Shown: positions 1 to 6,770, counted from the stretch's first letter. The stretch: DNA of 12,780 nt from an uncultured Rickettsiales bacterium (GCA_951801155.1 CATOLK010000022.1:1-12780), one strand, 5' to 3'. Notes: generated from the letters alone by a model not told the origin. Program-made: numbers and translations.

Positions 1-59
1 CAGATTAGAATTACTTGACAATTTATTGTCTAGTAATTCTTAGTGTGGAATCCAGTAAT
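1..59 (-). repeat. R1 repeat, copy 1 (cut by window start)
   Basis: Read on the minus strand from base 59 it begins ATTACTGGATTCCACACTAA and continues to TTCTAATCTG. This matches the first two thirds of the copy at 157-250 with scattered substitutions. The rest (the GAATGACG part) would lie outside the window. Copies 1 and 2 face away from each other: their CTGGATTCCA ends point inward and enclose about 97 bp, so together they form a long inverted repeat. Inside the copy, ATTACTTGACAAT and ATTGTCTAGTAAT (11-38) can pair with one mismatch. Confidence 0.7.
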
Positions 60-156
60 AGATTAATTTAACACAAAAAAGGATATTAATAATTTTTCTA
101 TATCCTATAATATAAAAAACCTTTAAAATCTTTTTCTATATTTAATATTCTTTATA

Positions 157-250
157 TTACTGGATTCCACATTAAGATTTTCTAGTAAGACAAGCTTACA
201 AGAAATTTTAATCTAGAATGACGTAAATAAGAGAAAATCAAAGAATAAAC
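157..250 (+). repeat. R1 repeat, copy 2 (full length)
   Basis: This is the reference copy of a repeat of about 95 bp. It begins ATTACTGGATTCCACATTAA, passes through AATCTAGAATGACGTAAATA, and ends GAAAATCAAAGAATAAAC. The same order of blocks is found on the minus strand at 12671-12766, over 12 kb away. Part of it recurs at 261-310 and 10308-10362. It contains no reading frame. Confidence 0.75.
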
Positions 251-260
251 AAGTTTATTA

Positions 261-310
261 AGAAATTCTAATTTGAAAGGATGTAAATAATGGAAAATTA
301 AAGAAATAAC
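261..310 (+). repeat. R1 repeat, partial tandem copy 3
   Basis: It repeats the second half of copy 2 exactly 60 bases downstream: AGAAATTCTA aligns with AGAAATTTTA and ATGTAAATAA with ACGTAAATAA. About 39 of the 50 bases match between 201-250 and 261-310. It lacks the CTGGATTCCA end. It looks like an old local duplication that has since diverged. Confidence 0.6.
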
Positions 311-393
311 AAATCTGATTAAAAAAGAAAGATACAAAAATAAAAATTATTAAAAAAATAAAATTATTAAACATATATAGGAAATAATAATAG

Positions 394-470
394 TTTTATG
401 TAGGAGATCTAATATTTGTTTTTTGTGGAAAATTTTTATGTAGGATATCTATTATTTTTGTTTTGTTTTT
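394..470 (+). repeat. R2 repeat, two tandem units 40 bp apart
   Basis: TTTTATGTAGGAGATCTAAT (394-413) recurs as TTTTATGTAGGATATCTATT (434-453). Between them lies TTTTGTGGAAAATTTTTAT (421-439), which is found again unchanged at 6659-6677. An inverted relative of the first unit lies at 12621-12650. The segment TGTGGAAAA (424-432) is the complement of TTTTCCACA, which fits the relaxed DnaA-box consensus TTWTNCACA. In such AT-rich DNA this could be chance. Confidence 0.6.
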
Positions 471-618
471 ACGAAATTAATAATTTCCGGATAATAAACT
501 GCTAAAAAATTATAACCTGAGACAATATATTGTTTATTATAAACAAAAACAATAAATTAAAGAGTAAATTTTTATCGTAAAAAATATTTCATTTTTAAAC
601 CATTTTGATTATTTGTAA

Positions 619-1404
619 TTACCATATTTGCCGTTTCTGATATTTATCTTCAAAATATTCATTATTAATTAGTTTAAATTTAGCTAATCTTATTATTCTT
701 TCTTTTTCTCTAAATGGTTTTTTATCGAAACTGTCGGATAATTTAATTAATTTTTTTATTTTATTTTCCAATATAGCAAAAACAAAACAAACTTTACAAT
801 TATATAAAGGATTATTAATTTGTTCTATTTTTAAATTTTCGTAGTTTAATCGTATTTCTCTTTTTGTTCCATCTTCTAGAATTACAGGAGATATTATACC
901 TCCCGGAATACAAATATTTTTATTTTTATCAATTAAGCATAATATTTTTTGTTTTTTATTTTCTGTATCATTAATTTCACAAACAGTAATATAAGGTGAT
1001 ACTGCAGAATTTTTTGTATCTATTTTAAAATTTGTTACACAATCAAATAAATACTGTTTTAAATATATTGTAAGTATATCTATTTTTTCTTCATAAGATT
1101 TTCTGAAATCTTTAATTAAACTAATTAAATACTCATAATCTTTAAACAAAAACGAATAAGACAATATTCTACTTAATATAAGTTGGTTTCTTTCAGAATA
1201 ATTATAAAGATTTGAGCGAAGTGAATCTAATTTGTATATTACATTATCACAAAATTTTTCATCTGCAAAATATAACAAATCATCATTTAAAATTTTTCTA
1301 TAAATAGAATAACTATCTATTATTCTTTCTATTTCTACATTAGATGTTTCAAAATATTCCTCTTCAAGATCAAATAGTTCCATATCACTATTAAATTCAC
1401 TCAT
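619..1404 (-). CDS. Orphan protein with degenerate Nudix-like C-terminal domain
   Basis: This 261-residue protein has two parts. Residues 1-130 are acidic and then helical, and I do not recognise them. Residues 136-250 follow the layout of a Nudix hydrolase domain: a strand (SPYITVCEIND), a strand (KILCLIDK), then IPGG (166-169) and KREIRLNYENL (181-191). The second glycine of PGG is 13 residues from the RE pair, against 14 in MutT. Nudix enzymes cleave nucleoside diphosphates linked to other groups, using metal-binding glutamates in GX5EX7REUXEEXGU. Here only the RE pair (R182, E183) is kept: the first box glutamate is missing and the two after RE are L186 and N187. Metal-dependent hydrolysis is therefore unlikely, and a binding or structural role is inferred. 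No signal peptide or membrane helix is seen. The start has a weak GGA four bases upstream and a good promoter. The gene diverges from the nucleotidyltransferase at 1581. It reads as intact; the Nudix relation is moderately sure. Confidence 0.72.
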   Translation of the reverse strand: MSEFNSDMELFDLEEEYFETSNVEIERIIDSYSIYRKILNDDLLYFADEKFCDNVIYKLDSLRSNLYNYSERNQLILSRILSYSFLFKDYEYLISLIKDFRKSYEEKIDILTIYLKQYLFDCVTNFKIDTKNSAVSPYITVCEINDTENKKQKILCLIDKNKNICIPGGIISPVILEDGTKREIRLNYENLKIEQINNPLYNCKVCFVFAILENKIKKLIKLSDSFDKKPFREKERIIRLAKFKLINNEYFEDKYQKRQIW

Positions 1405-1431
1405 TTTTCCATTTTAATTACTAATAACAGT

Positions 1432-1459
1432 ATTATATTAATTTTTATATTAAAGTCAA
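1432..1459 (-). promoter_or_regulatory. Promoter of the 261-residue gene
   Basis: On the minus strand there is TTGACT (1454-1459), a 16-bp spacer, and TATAAT (1432-1437). The ATG at 1404 lies about 28 bases below the -10 box, giving a short leader. The same layout is found before the genes starting at 9067 and 11839. Confidence 0.6.
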
Positions 1460-1517
1460 TAATTTTTGTAAAATATTTATAAGAACATATTTATATTACT
1501 ATATTCTAAAATATATC

Positions 1518-1546
1518 TTGATTTTTATAATTAACAAACTTATTAT
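1518..1546 (+). promoter_or_regulatory. Possible promoter of the nucleotidyltransferase-glycosyltransferase unit
   Basis: TTGATT (1518-1523), a 17-bp spacer and TATTAT (1541-1546) lie 35 bases before the ATG at 1581. The match is weaker than that of the divergent promoter and the background is AT-rich, so confidence is limited. No clear Shine-Dalgarno sequence precedes the ATG. Confidence 0.35.
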
Positions 1547-1580
1547 CGATATAAATTTGTAATTATAAAAATAAGTTAAT

Positions 1581-2018
1581 ATGAAAACATATTTTATCGT
1601 ATCAGGAGGTTTTGACCCTATTCATGAAGGTCATATATCAATGATTAAAGCATCTACTGAAGAATCAGATGGTGTTATAGTTCTCGCTAATTCAGATGAA
1701 TGGCTTTGTCGCAAAAAAGGCAAAAATTTTCAAACAATAAAAACAAGAAAGACTATTTTAGAGAATTTAAAAGGAGTTGTCGATGTTTTAGAATTTGATG
1801 ATTCCGATAATTCTGCTTCACTTGGACTTATTAAAGTAAGAGAAAAATATCCTGATGATAAATTAGTTTTCGCTAATGGTGGAGATAGAGGGAAAGACAA
1901 TATTCCTGAAACGGAAACTTGTTTAAAGTATAATATTATTATGGAATTTGGTGTTGGTGGTGATAATAAAATGAATTCTTCATCCACTATACTCAGTAAT
2001 TGGATTAATAAAAAATAA
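1581..2018 (+). CDS. HldE-C/RfaE-like nucleotidyltransferase (cytidylyltransferase fold)
   Basis: This 145-residue protein belongs to the HIGH-motif nucleotidyltransferase superfamily, which joins NTP to a phosphorylated sugar, alcohol or cofactor and releases pyrophosphate. The N-terminus has SGGFDPIHEGH (8-18), with the HxGH signature at H15 and H18. NSDEWL (37-42) and KKGK (45-48) follow. FANGGDR (97-103) and GVGGDNKMNSSST (124-136) match the ends typical of the subgroup often annotated as heptose-1-phosphate adenylyltransferase or glycerol-3-phosphate cytidylyltransferase-like. SSST stands where the family has its ISSTxIR nucleotide-binding loop. The length is normal for a stand-alone domain. 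It has no kinase half like that of full HldE. It is soluble and cytoplasmic. The next gene, a glycosyltransferase, begins 14 bases after the stop, so the two are probably co-transcribed. The pair suggests formation and use of an activated compound for a surface glycan. The exact substrate cannot be read from the sequence. Confidence 0.88.
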   Translation: MKTYFIVSGGFDPIHEGHISMIKASTEESDGVIVLANSDEWLCRKKGKNFQTIKTRKTILENLKGVVDVLEFDDSDNSASLGLIKVREKYPDDKLVFANGGDRGKDNIPETETCLKYNIIMEFGVGGDNKMNSSSTILSNWINKK

Positions 2019-2032
2019 TATTAAGTTAAAAA

Positions 2033-3172
2033 ATGTTCAAAAAATTAAAATGGAAATTAAAAAGCTTATTTTATTATATATATAAAAGAACTATGTTTTC
2101 CGAAAACAAAACATTAGGGCTCAATAAATTAATAAAAATAAGAGAGAATTCCGTTTTAATTATAGAAATAAATTCATATCACTCGGAAACTTTATTGGGA
2201 AATTGTGAATATTTTTTTAGACTAGGATATAATGTTGATATAGCAACAACATATAAAAATATTAAAAAAGAACCATTTTGTAGGTCTAATAATAATTCGT
2301 TAAGAATTTTTGCATCTGATGAATATGATATTTCTAAATGGGCAAAAAATAATTTTTCAAATCAATATGAATTTATATTTTTTAATTCCTATACTTACTC
2401 ATGTAAAATATATATTGAAAAATTATTTAAAAAACTGCCACCTTCTAAATATGGTGTATTAGGAGCAGAACATGGTGTAATTGAAAAATCTAAGTCAGAT
2501 TTTCCAGAAATTTATAATAAAATTAAAGAAAATCGTTTATTTACTCTTTTTAATAATGTTAATATTCCTCGTTTAAATCCGCATTACTTCGGAGATATAA
2601 AAATTACATCTAAAAATAAAGATGATATTATTTTCACAAATATAGGAAAAATGTCTTCTTCAATGAGAAATCTTGATATTATTATTGAAACAGCAAAAGA
2701 TTTTATAAACAATAATATTAAAAATTTTAAAATTATTTTTATAGGTACTGGTAAATTAAAAATTCCAAAAAATTTACTCAATTATTGTGAGATAAAAGGA
2801 ATGTTAAATTTTCCAGACATGTTTAATATAATTGAAAAATCCGATTTTTTATTAAGTACAATGGATATTACAAATATTAAACATAACCGATATTTAAAAG
2901 GACAATCTAGTGGAAATATTCAATTATCATTGGGTTTCAAGAAACCACTAATAATTAATGAAGTATTTGGTAAAAATTATGAATTTTCTAATGATAATGC
3001 TATTTTTTATAGCGAAAATAATTTAAAAGATGGAATGCTAAAAGCTATAAACATTTCATTTGAAGATTATAAAAAAATGCAAAATTCTATCGATGATTTG
3101 TCAAAAAAAATTTATAATCAATCTTTAAATGATCTAAAAAATGTTATAAAAAATTGTGTAAATAAAGGATAA
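2033..3172 (+). CDS. GT-B fold glycosyltransferase (GT4-like)
   Basis: This 379-residue protein has the two-domain layout of a GT-B glycosyltransferase. The N-terminal Rossmann-like half spans about 40-185, and the C-terminal nucleotide-sugar half about 198-345. In the latter, FTNIGKMSSSMRNLDIII (201-218) is the first strand and helix, IIFIGTG (234-240) the second, and CEIKGMLNFPDMFNIIEKSD (252-271) the usual linker before a donor-site strand. QSSGNIQLSLGFKKPLI (291-307) and the following NE.FG..YEFS.DNAIFY stretch take the place of the donor-binding E-x7-E region of GT4 enzymes. The N-terminus is strongly basic (KKLKWKLKS) with aromatic residues, as in enzymes lying on the inner face of the membrane; no full membrane helix is seen. 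It follows the nucleotidyltransferase by 14 bases without an obvious Shine-Dalgarno. Donor and acceptor are unknown. A role in LPS or another surface glycan is inferred from the neighbour. Confidence 0.82.
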   Translation: MFKKLKWKLKSLFYYIYKRTMFSENKTLGLNKLIKIRENSVLIIEINSYHSETLLGNCEYFFRLGYNVDIATTYKNIKKEPFCRSNNNSLRIFASDEYDISKWAKNNFSNQYEFIFFNSYTYSCKIYIEKLFKKLPPSKYGVLGAEHGVIEKSKSDFPEIYNKIKENRLFTLFNNVNIPRLNPHYFGDIKITSKNKDDIIFTNIGKMSSSMRNLDIIIETAKDFINNNIKNFKIIFIGTGKLKIPKNLLNYCEIKGMLNFPDMFNIIEKSDFLLSTMDITNIKHNRYLKGQSSGNIQLSLGFKKPLIINEVFGKNYEFSNDNAIFYSENNLKDGMLKAINISFEDYKKMQNSIDDLSKKIYNQSLNDLKNVIKNCVNKG

Positions 3173-3462
3173 ATAATCTATTTTGGACTTAATTTTATTT
3201 TAAAATAAAATTTTATAATGAAAAAATCGTGCTAAGAATAAGATTAAAGTTATTTATCAGTTTTTTATTTTTTTATTTTTGTTTGTTTATTTTATAAAAA
3301 CAACAAATTAATGAATTAATTTTTTATTATTAAAATATTAGAAATGTATAATTATGATAAAATTGCAAAAGCTAAGCAATTTACTAAAAATTTAAAATTT
3401 TTCTTGCTTTTTTATTATAAAATTTTAAACTAAATCGAACGTTTTAATCATTAAAAGGTAAT
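3173..3462. other. Spacer before dnaN with two AT-rich hairpins
   Basis: No gene is seen. A perfect 22-bp palindrome of A and T only lies at 3191-3212, 18 bases after the glycosyltransferase stop, followed by a few T; it may end that transcript. AAGCAA (3374-3379) and TTGCTT (3404-3409) can pair around an internally pairing AT loop and are followed by a T-run, close to dnaN. A lone TATAAT at 3347-3352 has no convincing -35 box. Confidence 0.4.
3374..3415 (+). terminator. Terminator- or attenuator-like hairpin ahead of dnaN
   Basis: AAGCAA (3374-3379) pairs with TTGCTT (3404-3409). The loop includes AAAAATTT and AAATTTTT blocks that can extend the stem, and TTTTTTATT follows directly. It lies about 54 bases before the dnaN start and downstream of the only TATAAT in the spacer. 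It could stop read-through from upstream or attenuate dnaN. The stem is weak, so this is tentative. Confidence 0.25.
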
Positions 3463-4593
3463 ATGAAATTTAGAATCGAAAAGAACACATTTACAAAATT
3501 ATTATCAAGTGTTTGTAATGTTGCAAGTAAAAAAAATCCGAATAATCCAACTATATTACAAAATATAAAGATAGAAACAAAAGACAATTTTTTATATCTA
3601 ACTGGAACAGATTCTGACACTTATATAAAAGATATGTGTAAAGTAGTTATTGAAGAAGAAGGAAAAACAACAGTTCCAGCATTGTTAATTTACGATATAG
3701 TAAAAAAAATGGAAAAAGATACAGAAATAGAATGTGAATATTCCAAAGAAGAAAATTTTCTATTTGTTAAAGGTGGAAAAAGTAAATTTAAATTGATGTG
3801 TTTGGATGCTGATGGTTACCCAAATTTTGAAGAACAGCAAATGCAAATAGAATTTAAAATTAATCCAAAAGATTTGGTTAATTTAATTGATAAAACAAGA
3901 TTTTCTATTTCGGACGATGCTAGTAGATATTATTTAAACGGACTTTTTTTACAAACTAGAGATGATGAAGATGGAAGAAAATTAGTAGGCGTTTCTACAG
4001 ATGGACATAAATTATCGGTTATAACTTTAAATTATTTTAATGGAAAAGATCCAGTAAATGGAATTATAATTCCTAAAAAAACTCTTCCTGAAATAAAGAA
4101 AATTTTGTTAAGTAGTACTAAAGAAGAAGTTATAATTTCTTTGTCAAAAACAAAAATAAAAATTGAAACTGAAGATACAATTATAATTTCTAAATTAATA
4201 GATGCTGATTTTCCAGATTATAAAAAAGTTATTCCACAAGAAAATAATAAAATTTTAAATGTTGAAAAATCTGTTTTGTCTTCTACAATAGATAGGGTTG
4301 CAACTATTGTTAATGAAGGAAATAAAAGTATTAAATTTTTATTAACTAAGAACAACTTAAATTTGGAATCAAATTCTGCTGAAAATGGTACAGCTACTGA
4401 AGATTTGACAGTAAATTTCGATTATGATGATAAAATAGAAATGGGTTTTAATTCTAAATTTATGCTTGACTTTTTTACAGCAGTTGAGAGTGATAGAATA
4501 GATATTTATTTTAAAGATAGTTCTTCTGCTATTATAATAAAAGGCTGTGAAGAGCCAAATAATGTTTATATTTTAATGCCAATAAGGATTTGA
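3463..4593 (+). CDS. dnaN: DNA polymerase III subunit beta (sliding clamp)
   Basis: This 376-residue protein is the ring-shaped clamp that holds DNA polymerase III on its template and serves as a docking platform for many partners. The length fits the family. The three repeated clamp domains are visible: MKFRIEKNTFTKLLSSVCNV opens domain I, the region from about residue 130 (PKDLVNLIDKTRFSISDDAS) opens domain II with YLNGLFL and STDGHKL, and IDADFPDYKKVIP leads into domain III. The tail YILMPIRI is the usual end (VMPMRL in E. coli) that forms part of the peptide-binding pocket. AAAAGG lies four bases before the ATG. recF follows after 24 bases and hda overlaps recF, so the three form an operon. 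No dnaA gene lies upstream, unlike the classic dnaA-dnaN-recF order. Confidence 0.97.
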   Translation: MKFRIEKNTFTKLLSSVCNVASKKNPNNPTILQNIKIETKDNFLYLTGTDSDTYIKDMCKVVIEEEGKTTVPALLIYDIVKKMEKDTEIECEYSKEENFLFVKGGKSKFKLMCLDADGYPNFEEQQMQIEFKINPKDLVNLIDKTRFSISDDASRYYLNGLFLQTRDDEDGRKLVGVSTDGHKLSVITLNYFNGKDPVNGIIIPKKTLPEIKKILLSSTKEEVIISLSKTKIKIETEDTIIISKLIDADFPDYKKVIPQENNKILNVEKSVLSSTIDRVATIVNEGNKSIKFLLTKNNLNLESNSAENGTATEDLTVNFDYDDKIEMGFNSKFMLDFFTAVESDRIDIYFKDSSSAIIIKGCEEPNNVYILMPIRI

Positions 4594-4617
4594 TATTAAA
4601 TATAATAAAAATTTAGT

Positions 4618-5730
4618 ATGGAAAAACATTATATTTCTGAAATTGTAGTAAATGGTTTCAGAAATTATTTTAATAAAAAAATAGAGTTCAAAAGTGATTT
4701 TAATATAATAGTTGGACCAAATGGAATTGGTAAAACTAATATTTTGGAGGCTTTGTCATTATTTTCTAATTCTAGGGGATTAAGAAATGCAAGTATTGAT
4801 GAGCTAGTAAATATAAATAATAAAATAGAAAAAAAGAATATTATTCCAAATGAAAAACAAATTTTGTTTTCGCTTTTTATTAAATTTTTTGATTATACTA
4901 AAAATGAAATTTTAATTCTTCAGAGAGAAGATAAAAAGCTTATAAAATACAATAATGAAATACTAAAAAGTGCTAACTTATTAACTGATTTATTAAAAAT
5001 AAGTTGGTTAACTCCACAAATGGATAATTTTTTTATAGAGGCCAGTTCTGAAAGGAGAAAATTTATTGATAAAACTGCAGAGATGCTTTTTATAAATCAT
5101 TGTGAGAATGTAAAAAAATATGAATTTTTCCTAAAAGAAAGAATGAAAATTTTAACAACTCAAACTATAAGAGATAAATGGCTTGATATTGTTGAAAGAA
5201 AAATAGTTCAGCTAGGGACTTCTATAGCAAGCGTAAGAAATCAAGTAGTAGATTATTTGAATGAAATTTTTGAAAATCAGACAAAAAATTTTCCTATAGG
5301 AAATATAAAAATTAATGGTGATGTTGAAAAATTAATTGAAGAAAAAAAATCTGTTGAGGTTGAAAATTTTTATAGTAAAACTTTATTTGAAAATAGAGTT
5401 GAAGATGCAAGAATGAAAAGAACTAATTTTGGTATACATAGAAGTGATGTGAAAGTTATAAATAAAGAAAAAAATATTGATGCTTCTTTGTGTTCTACTG
5501 GAGAACAAAAAATGTTATTAATATCTTTAATTATAGTTAAGGCACTTTTTTCAAAAAAAATAGATAAAGGAATACCTATATTATTATTAGATGAAATATG
5601 TTCGCATATAGATAAAAATACAAGGCAAAAATTATTTGATGAATTATTAAAAATGAACATACAGATTTTTTTGACTGGAATAAATGAAAATGATTTTATT
5701 GGTTTAAATGATAATTTTATAAGATTATGA
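4618..5730 (+). CDS. recF: DNA replication and repair protein RecF
   Basis: This 370-residue SMC-like ATPase helps load RecA at single-strand gaps together with RecO and RecR. It opens with YISEIVVNGFRNYFNKKIEF, the usual RecF start. Walker A is GPNGIGKTN (33-41). The SWLTPQMDNFFIEASSERRK region matches the family's central motif. The ABC signature is CSTGEQK (292-298; family SQGQQK/STGEQK) and Walker B is ILLLDEICSHID (321-332). All ATPase motifs appear intact and the length is normal. The ATG lies 24 bases after dnaN with no clear Shine-Dalgarno, suggesting translational coupling. The stop overlaps the start of hda in ATGA. Its survival in a reduced genome argues that RecFOR-type gap repair is used. 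Confidence 0.96.
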   Translation: MEKHYISEIVVNGFRNYFNKKIEFKSDFNIIVGPNGIGKTNILEALSLFSNSRGLRNASIDELVNINNKIEKKNIIPNEKQILFSLFIKFFDYTKNEILILQREDKKLIKYNNEILKSANLLTDLLKISWLTPQMDNFFIEASSERRKFIDKTAEMLFINHCENVKKYEFFLKERMKILTTQTIRDKWLDIVERKIVQLGTSIASVRNQVVDYLNEIFENQTKNFPIGNIKINGDVEKLIEEKKSVEVENFYSKTLFENRVEDARMKRTNFGIHRSDVKVINKEKNIDASLCSTGEQKMLLISLIIVKALFSKKIDKGIPILLLDEICSHIDKNTRQKLFDELLKMNIQIFLTGINENDFIGLNDNFIRL

Positions 5731-6419
5731 GACAGTTAGGTTTTGATTTTTTAAACGAAGATAATTATAATATTAACAATTTTATACCTTTTGGTGAAAA
5801 TGAAGAAGCTTTTTATTTTCTAAATAGAAGTAAGGAAGATGAGAATATTTTGGAACATCAAATAATATTTTTAACTGGTGGAAGAAAATGTGGAAAAACA
5901 CATTTGGGTCAAATATGGAAACAAAAACATAATGCAAAAAATATAAATTATGAAGAAATTTTTAAACTGGAACTTGACGATTTTATAAATTATATTGGCA
6001 ACAATATAGAAAAATATGATTATTATCTGCTTGATAATTTAGATGAAAATTTTGATGAAAATAAATTATTTCATTTAATTAATAATGTGTTGAACAATAA
6101 TTCAAATATATTAATAATAAGTAATTTTAATATATTGAGTAAAAAATTTAAAATTAAGGATTTGAAGTCAAGAGTTAATTCCGCTATACATTTAAAGATA
6201 AAAAAATTATCCAAGGAAATAAAGACTATGTTAATAATAAAATTATTAGCAGATAATCAAATTTCCTTGAATGGTGAGATTTTAAAATATTTAACCAAAA
6301 AGTTAAAAACTGATTATGAATATATTTATAATTTCATTGATAAGTTAGTGGATAAAATTACTGAAAATGGTGGTAAGATTAATTTGATTTCTGTTAAGGA
6401 GTTAGTGGAAAATTTTTAA
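5727..6419 (+). CDS. hda: DnaA-like AAA+ regulator Hda/HdaA
   Basis: This 230-residue protein has the size and order of Hda, which binds the DNA-loaded clamp and stimulates hydrolysis of DnaA-bound ATP so that replication does not restart. The N-terminus MRQLGFDF contains a clamp-binding peptide of the QLxLxL type. A DnaA-like AAA+ module follows: FIPFGENEEAF (19-29, the N-linker), Walker A GGRKCGKTH (51-59), Walker B YYLLDNLDE (99-107), sensor I near ILIISNFN (128-135), and the box VII arginine finger DLKSRV (145-150, R149). There is no DNA-binding domain IV, which excludes DnaA itself. The sensor II region (TDYEYIYNFIDKL, 195-207) lacks the usual arginine, so nucleotide sensing may be altered. 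The start overlaps the recF stop (ATGA). Placement directly after dnaN and recF is unusual and puts clamp and clamp-dependent regulator in one transcript. A DnaA-type loader such as DnaC is less likely because of the N-terminal clamp peptide. Confidence 0.85.
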   Translation: MRQLGFDFLNEDNYNINNFIPFGENEEAFYFLNRSKEDENILEHQIIFLTGGRKCGKTHLGQIWKQKHNAKNINYEEIFKLELDDFINYIGNNIEKYDYYLLDNLDENFDENKLFHLINNVLNNNSNILIISNFNILSKKFKIKDLKSRVNSAIHLKIKKLSKEIKTMLIIKLLADNQISLNGEILKYLTKKLKTDYEYIYNFIDKLVDKITENGGKINLISVKELVENF

Positions 6420-6542
6420 TTTTTTTTGTATTTTTAATAAAATCAAAATTTGATAGATTTAAATGATTTAAATTTCGCTTTTGGCTTAATTTTATTTTTA
6501 ATTTTAATTAATAATAGGTTAATAAACTTCTTAAACGAAAAG

Positions 6543-6655
6543 TTTTCTATAAAAAATAAAAATTATAAAAAACAAGTTTTAATAGAAGGTATGTACTAAA
6601 AATTACTTCTGCTATTAAAAATGTTAAAAAGTTAAAGTATTTTGAAGTAAGATTT
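6543..6655 (+). repeat. R3 dispersed intergenic repeat, copy 1
   Basis: It shares an ordered set of blocks with 12451-12574: TTTTCT near the left end, ATTATAAAAAA, TATTAAAAATGTT (6613-6625), and the exact 19-mer GTATTTTGAAGTAAGATTT (6637-6655). The distance between the last two blocks is 24 bases here and 23 in the other copy. No reading frame is present. Confidence 0.6.
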
Positions 6656-6695
6656 GGATTTTGTGGAAAATTTTTATATAGAAGGTCTATTATAT
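6656..6695 (+). repeat. R2 repeat unit, copy 3
   Basis: TTTTGTGGAAAATTTTTAT (6659-6677) is identical to 421-439, and the following bases to GGTCTATTAT (6684-6693) match 440-455 at about three of four positions. It contains a second TGTGGAAAA (6662-6670). It directly follows the R3 copy. Confidence 0.55.
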
Positions 6696-6741
6696 TTAAT
6701 ACTTAATTTATTCTTATTAATAATTTAATCAAACAATAATA

Positions 6742-6770
6742 AAAACCCCAATAAAAGTATATGGGGTTTT
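6742..6770 (-). terminator. Rho-independent terminator, probably bidirectional
   Basis: AAAACCCC (6742-6749) and GGGGTTTT (6763-6770) form a perfect 8-bp stem with a 13-base loop. It is one of very few places in the spacers with four consecutive G or C. On the minus strand it is followed by a run of five T and lies about 40 bases after the stop of the 751-residue gene. On the plus strand the tail TTTTAGTTT is weaker but could also serve hda. Confidence 0.75.

Larger units (their letters stand above)
1..618. other. Repeat-filled non-coding spacer
   Basis: I see no coding region here. The stretch holds an R1 copy cut by the window edge (1-59, minus), a full R1 copy (157-250, plus), a partial tandem copy (261-310), and two tandem R2 units (394-470). 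About 75 bases past the stop of the 261-residue gene is a small stem (TTGTTTA at 530-536, TAAACAA at 540-546, loop of 3). It has no clear U-tract on the minus strand, so I do not call it a terminator. No tRNA-like cloverleaf was seen. Confidence 0.7.

Noticed and set aside
1..320. CRISPR-like direct repeats
   Set aside because: The 60-bp tandem copies are diverged and there are no unique spacers between them or cas genes nearby. The same unit occurs singly elsewhere, so it is a dispersed repeat.
1730..1987. Minus-strand frames inside the nucleotidyltransferase, glycosyltransferase and recF, and the frame at 11682-11879
   Set aside because: Those at 1730-1987, 2584-2781 and 5370-5660 are antisense shadows of conserved genes, without initiation signals. 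The one at 11682-11879 crosses the promoter and start of the 145-residue gene.
3173..3462. Replication origin next to dnaN
   Set aside because: No cluster of DnaA boxes and no dnaA gene are seen. The few TGTGGAAAA matches are scattered and one is inside hda. Cumulative GC skew of the whole genome would be needed.
5885..5900. DnaA-box-like TGTGGAAAA inside hda
   Set aside because: It encodes the Walker A residues CGK of hda, so codon choice explains it.
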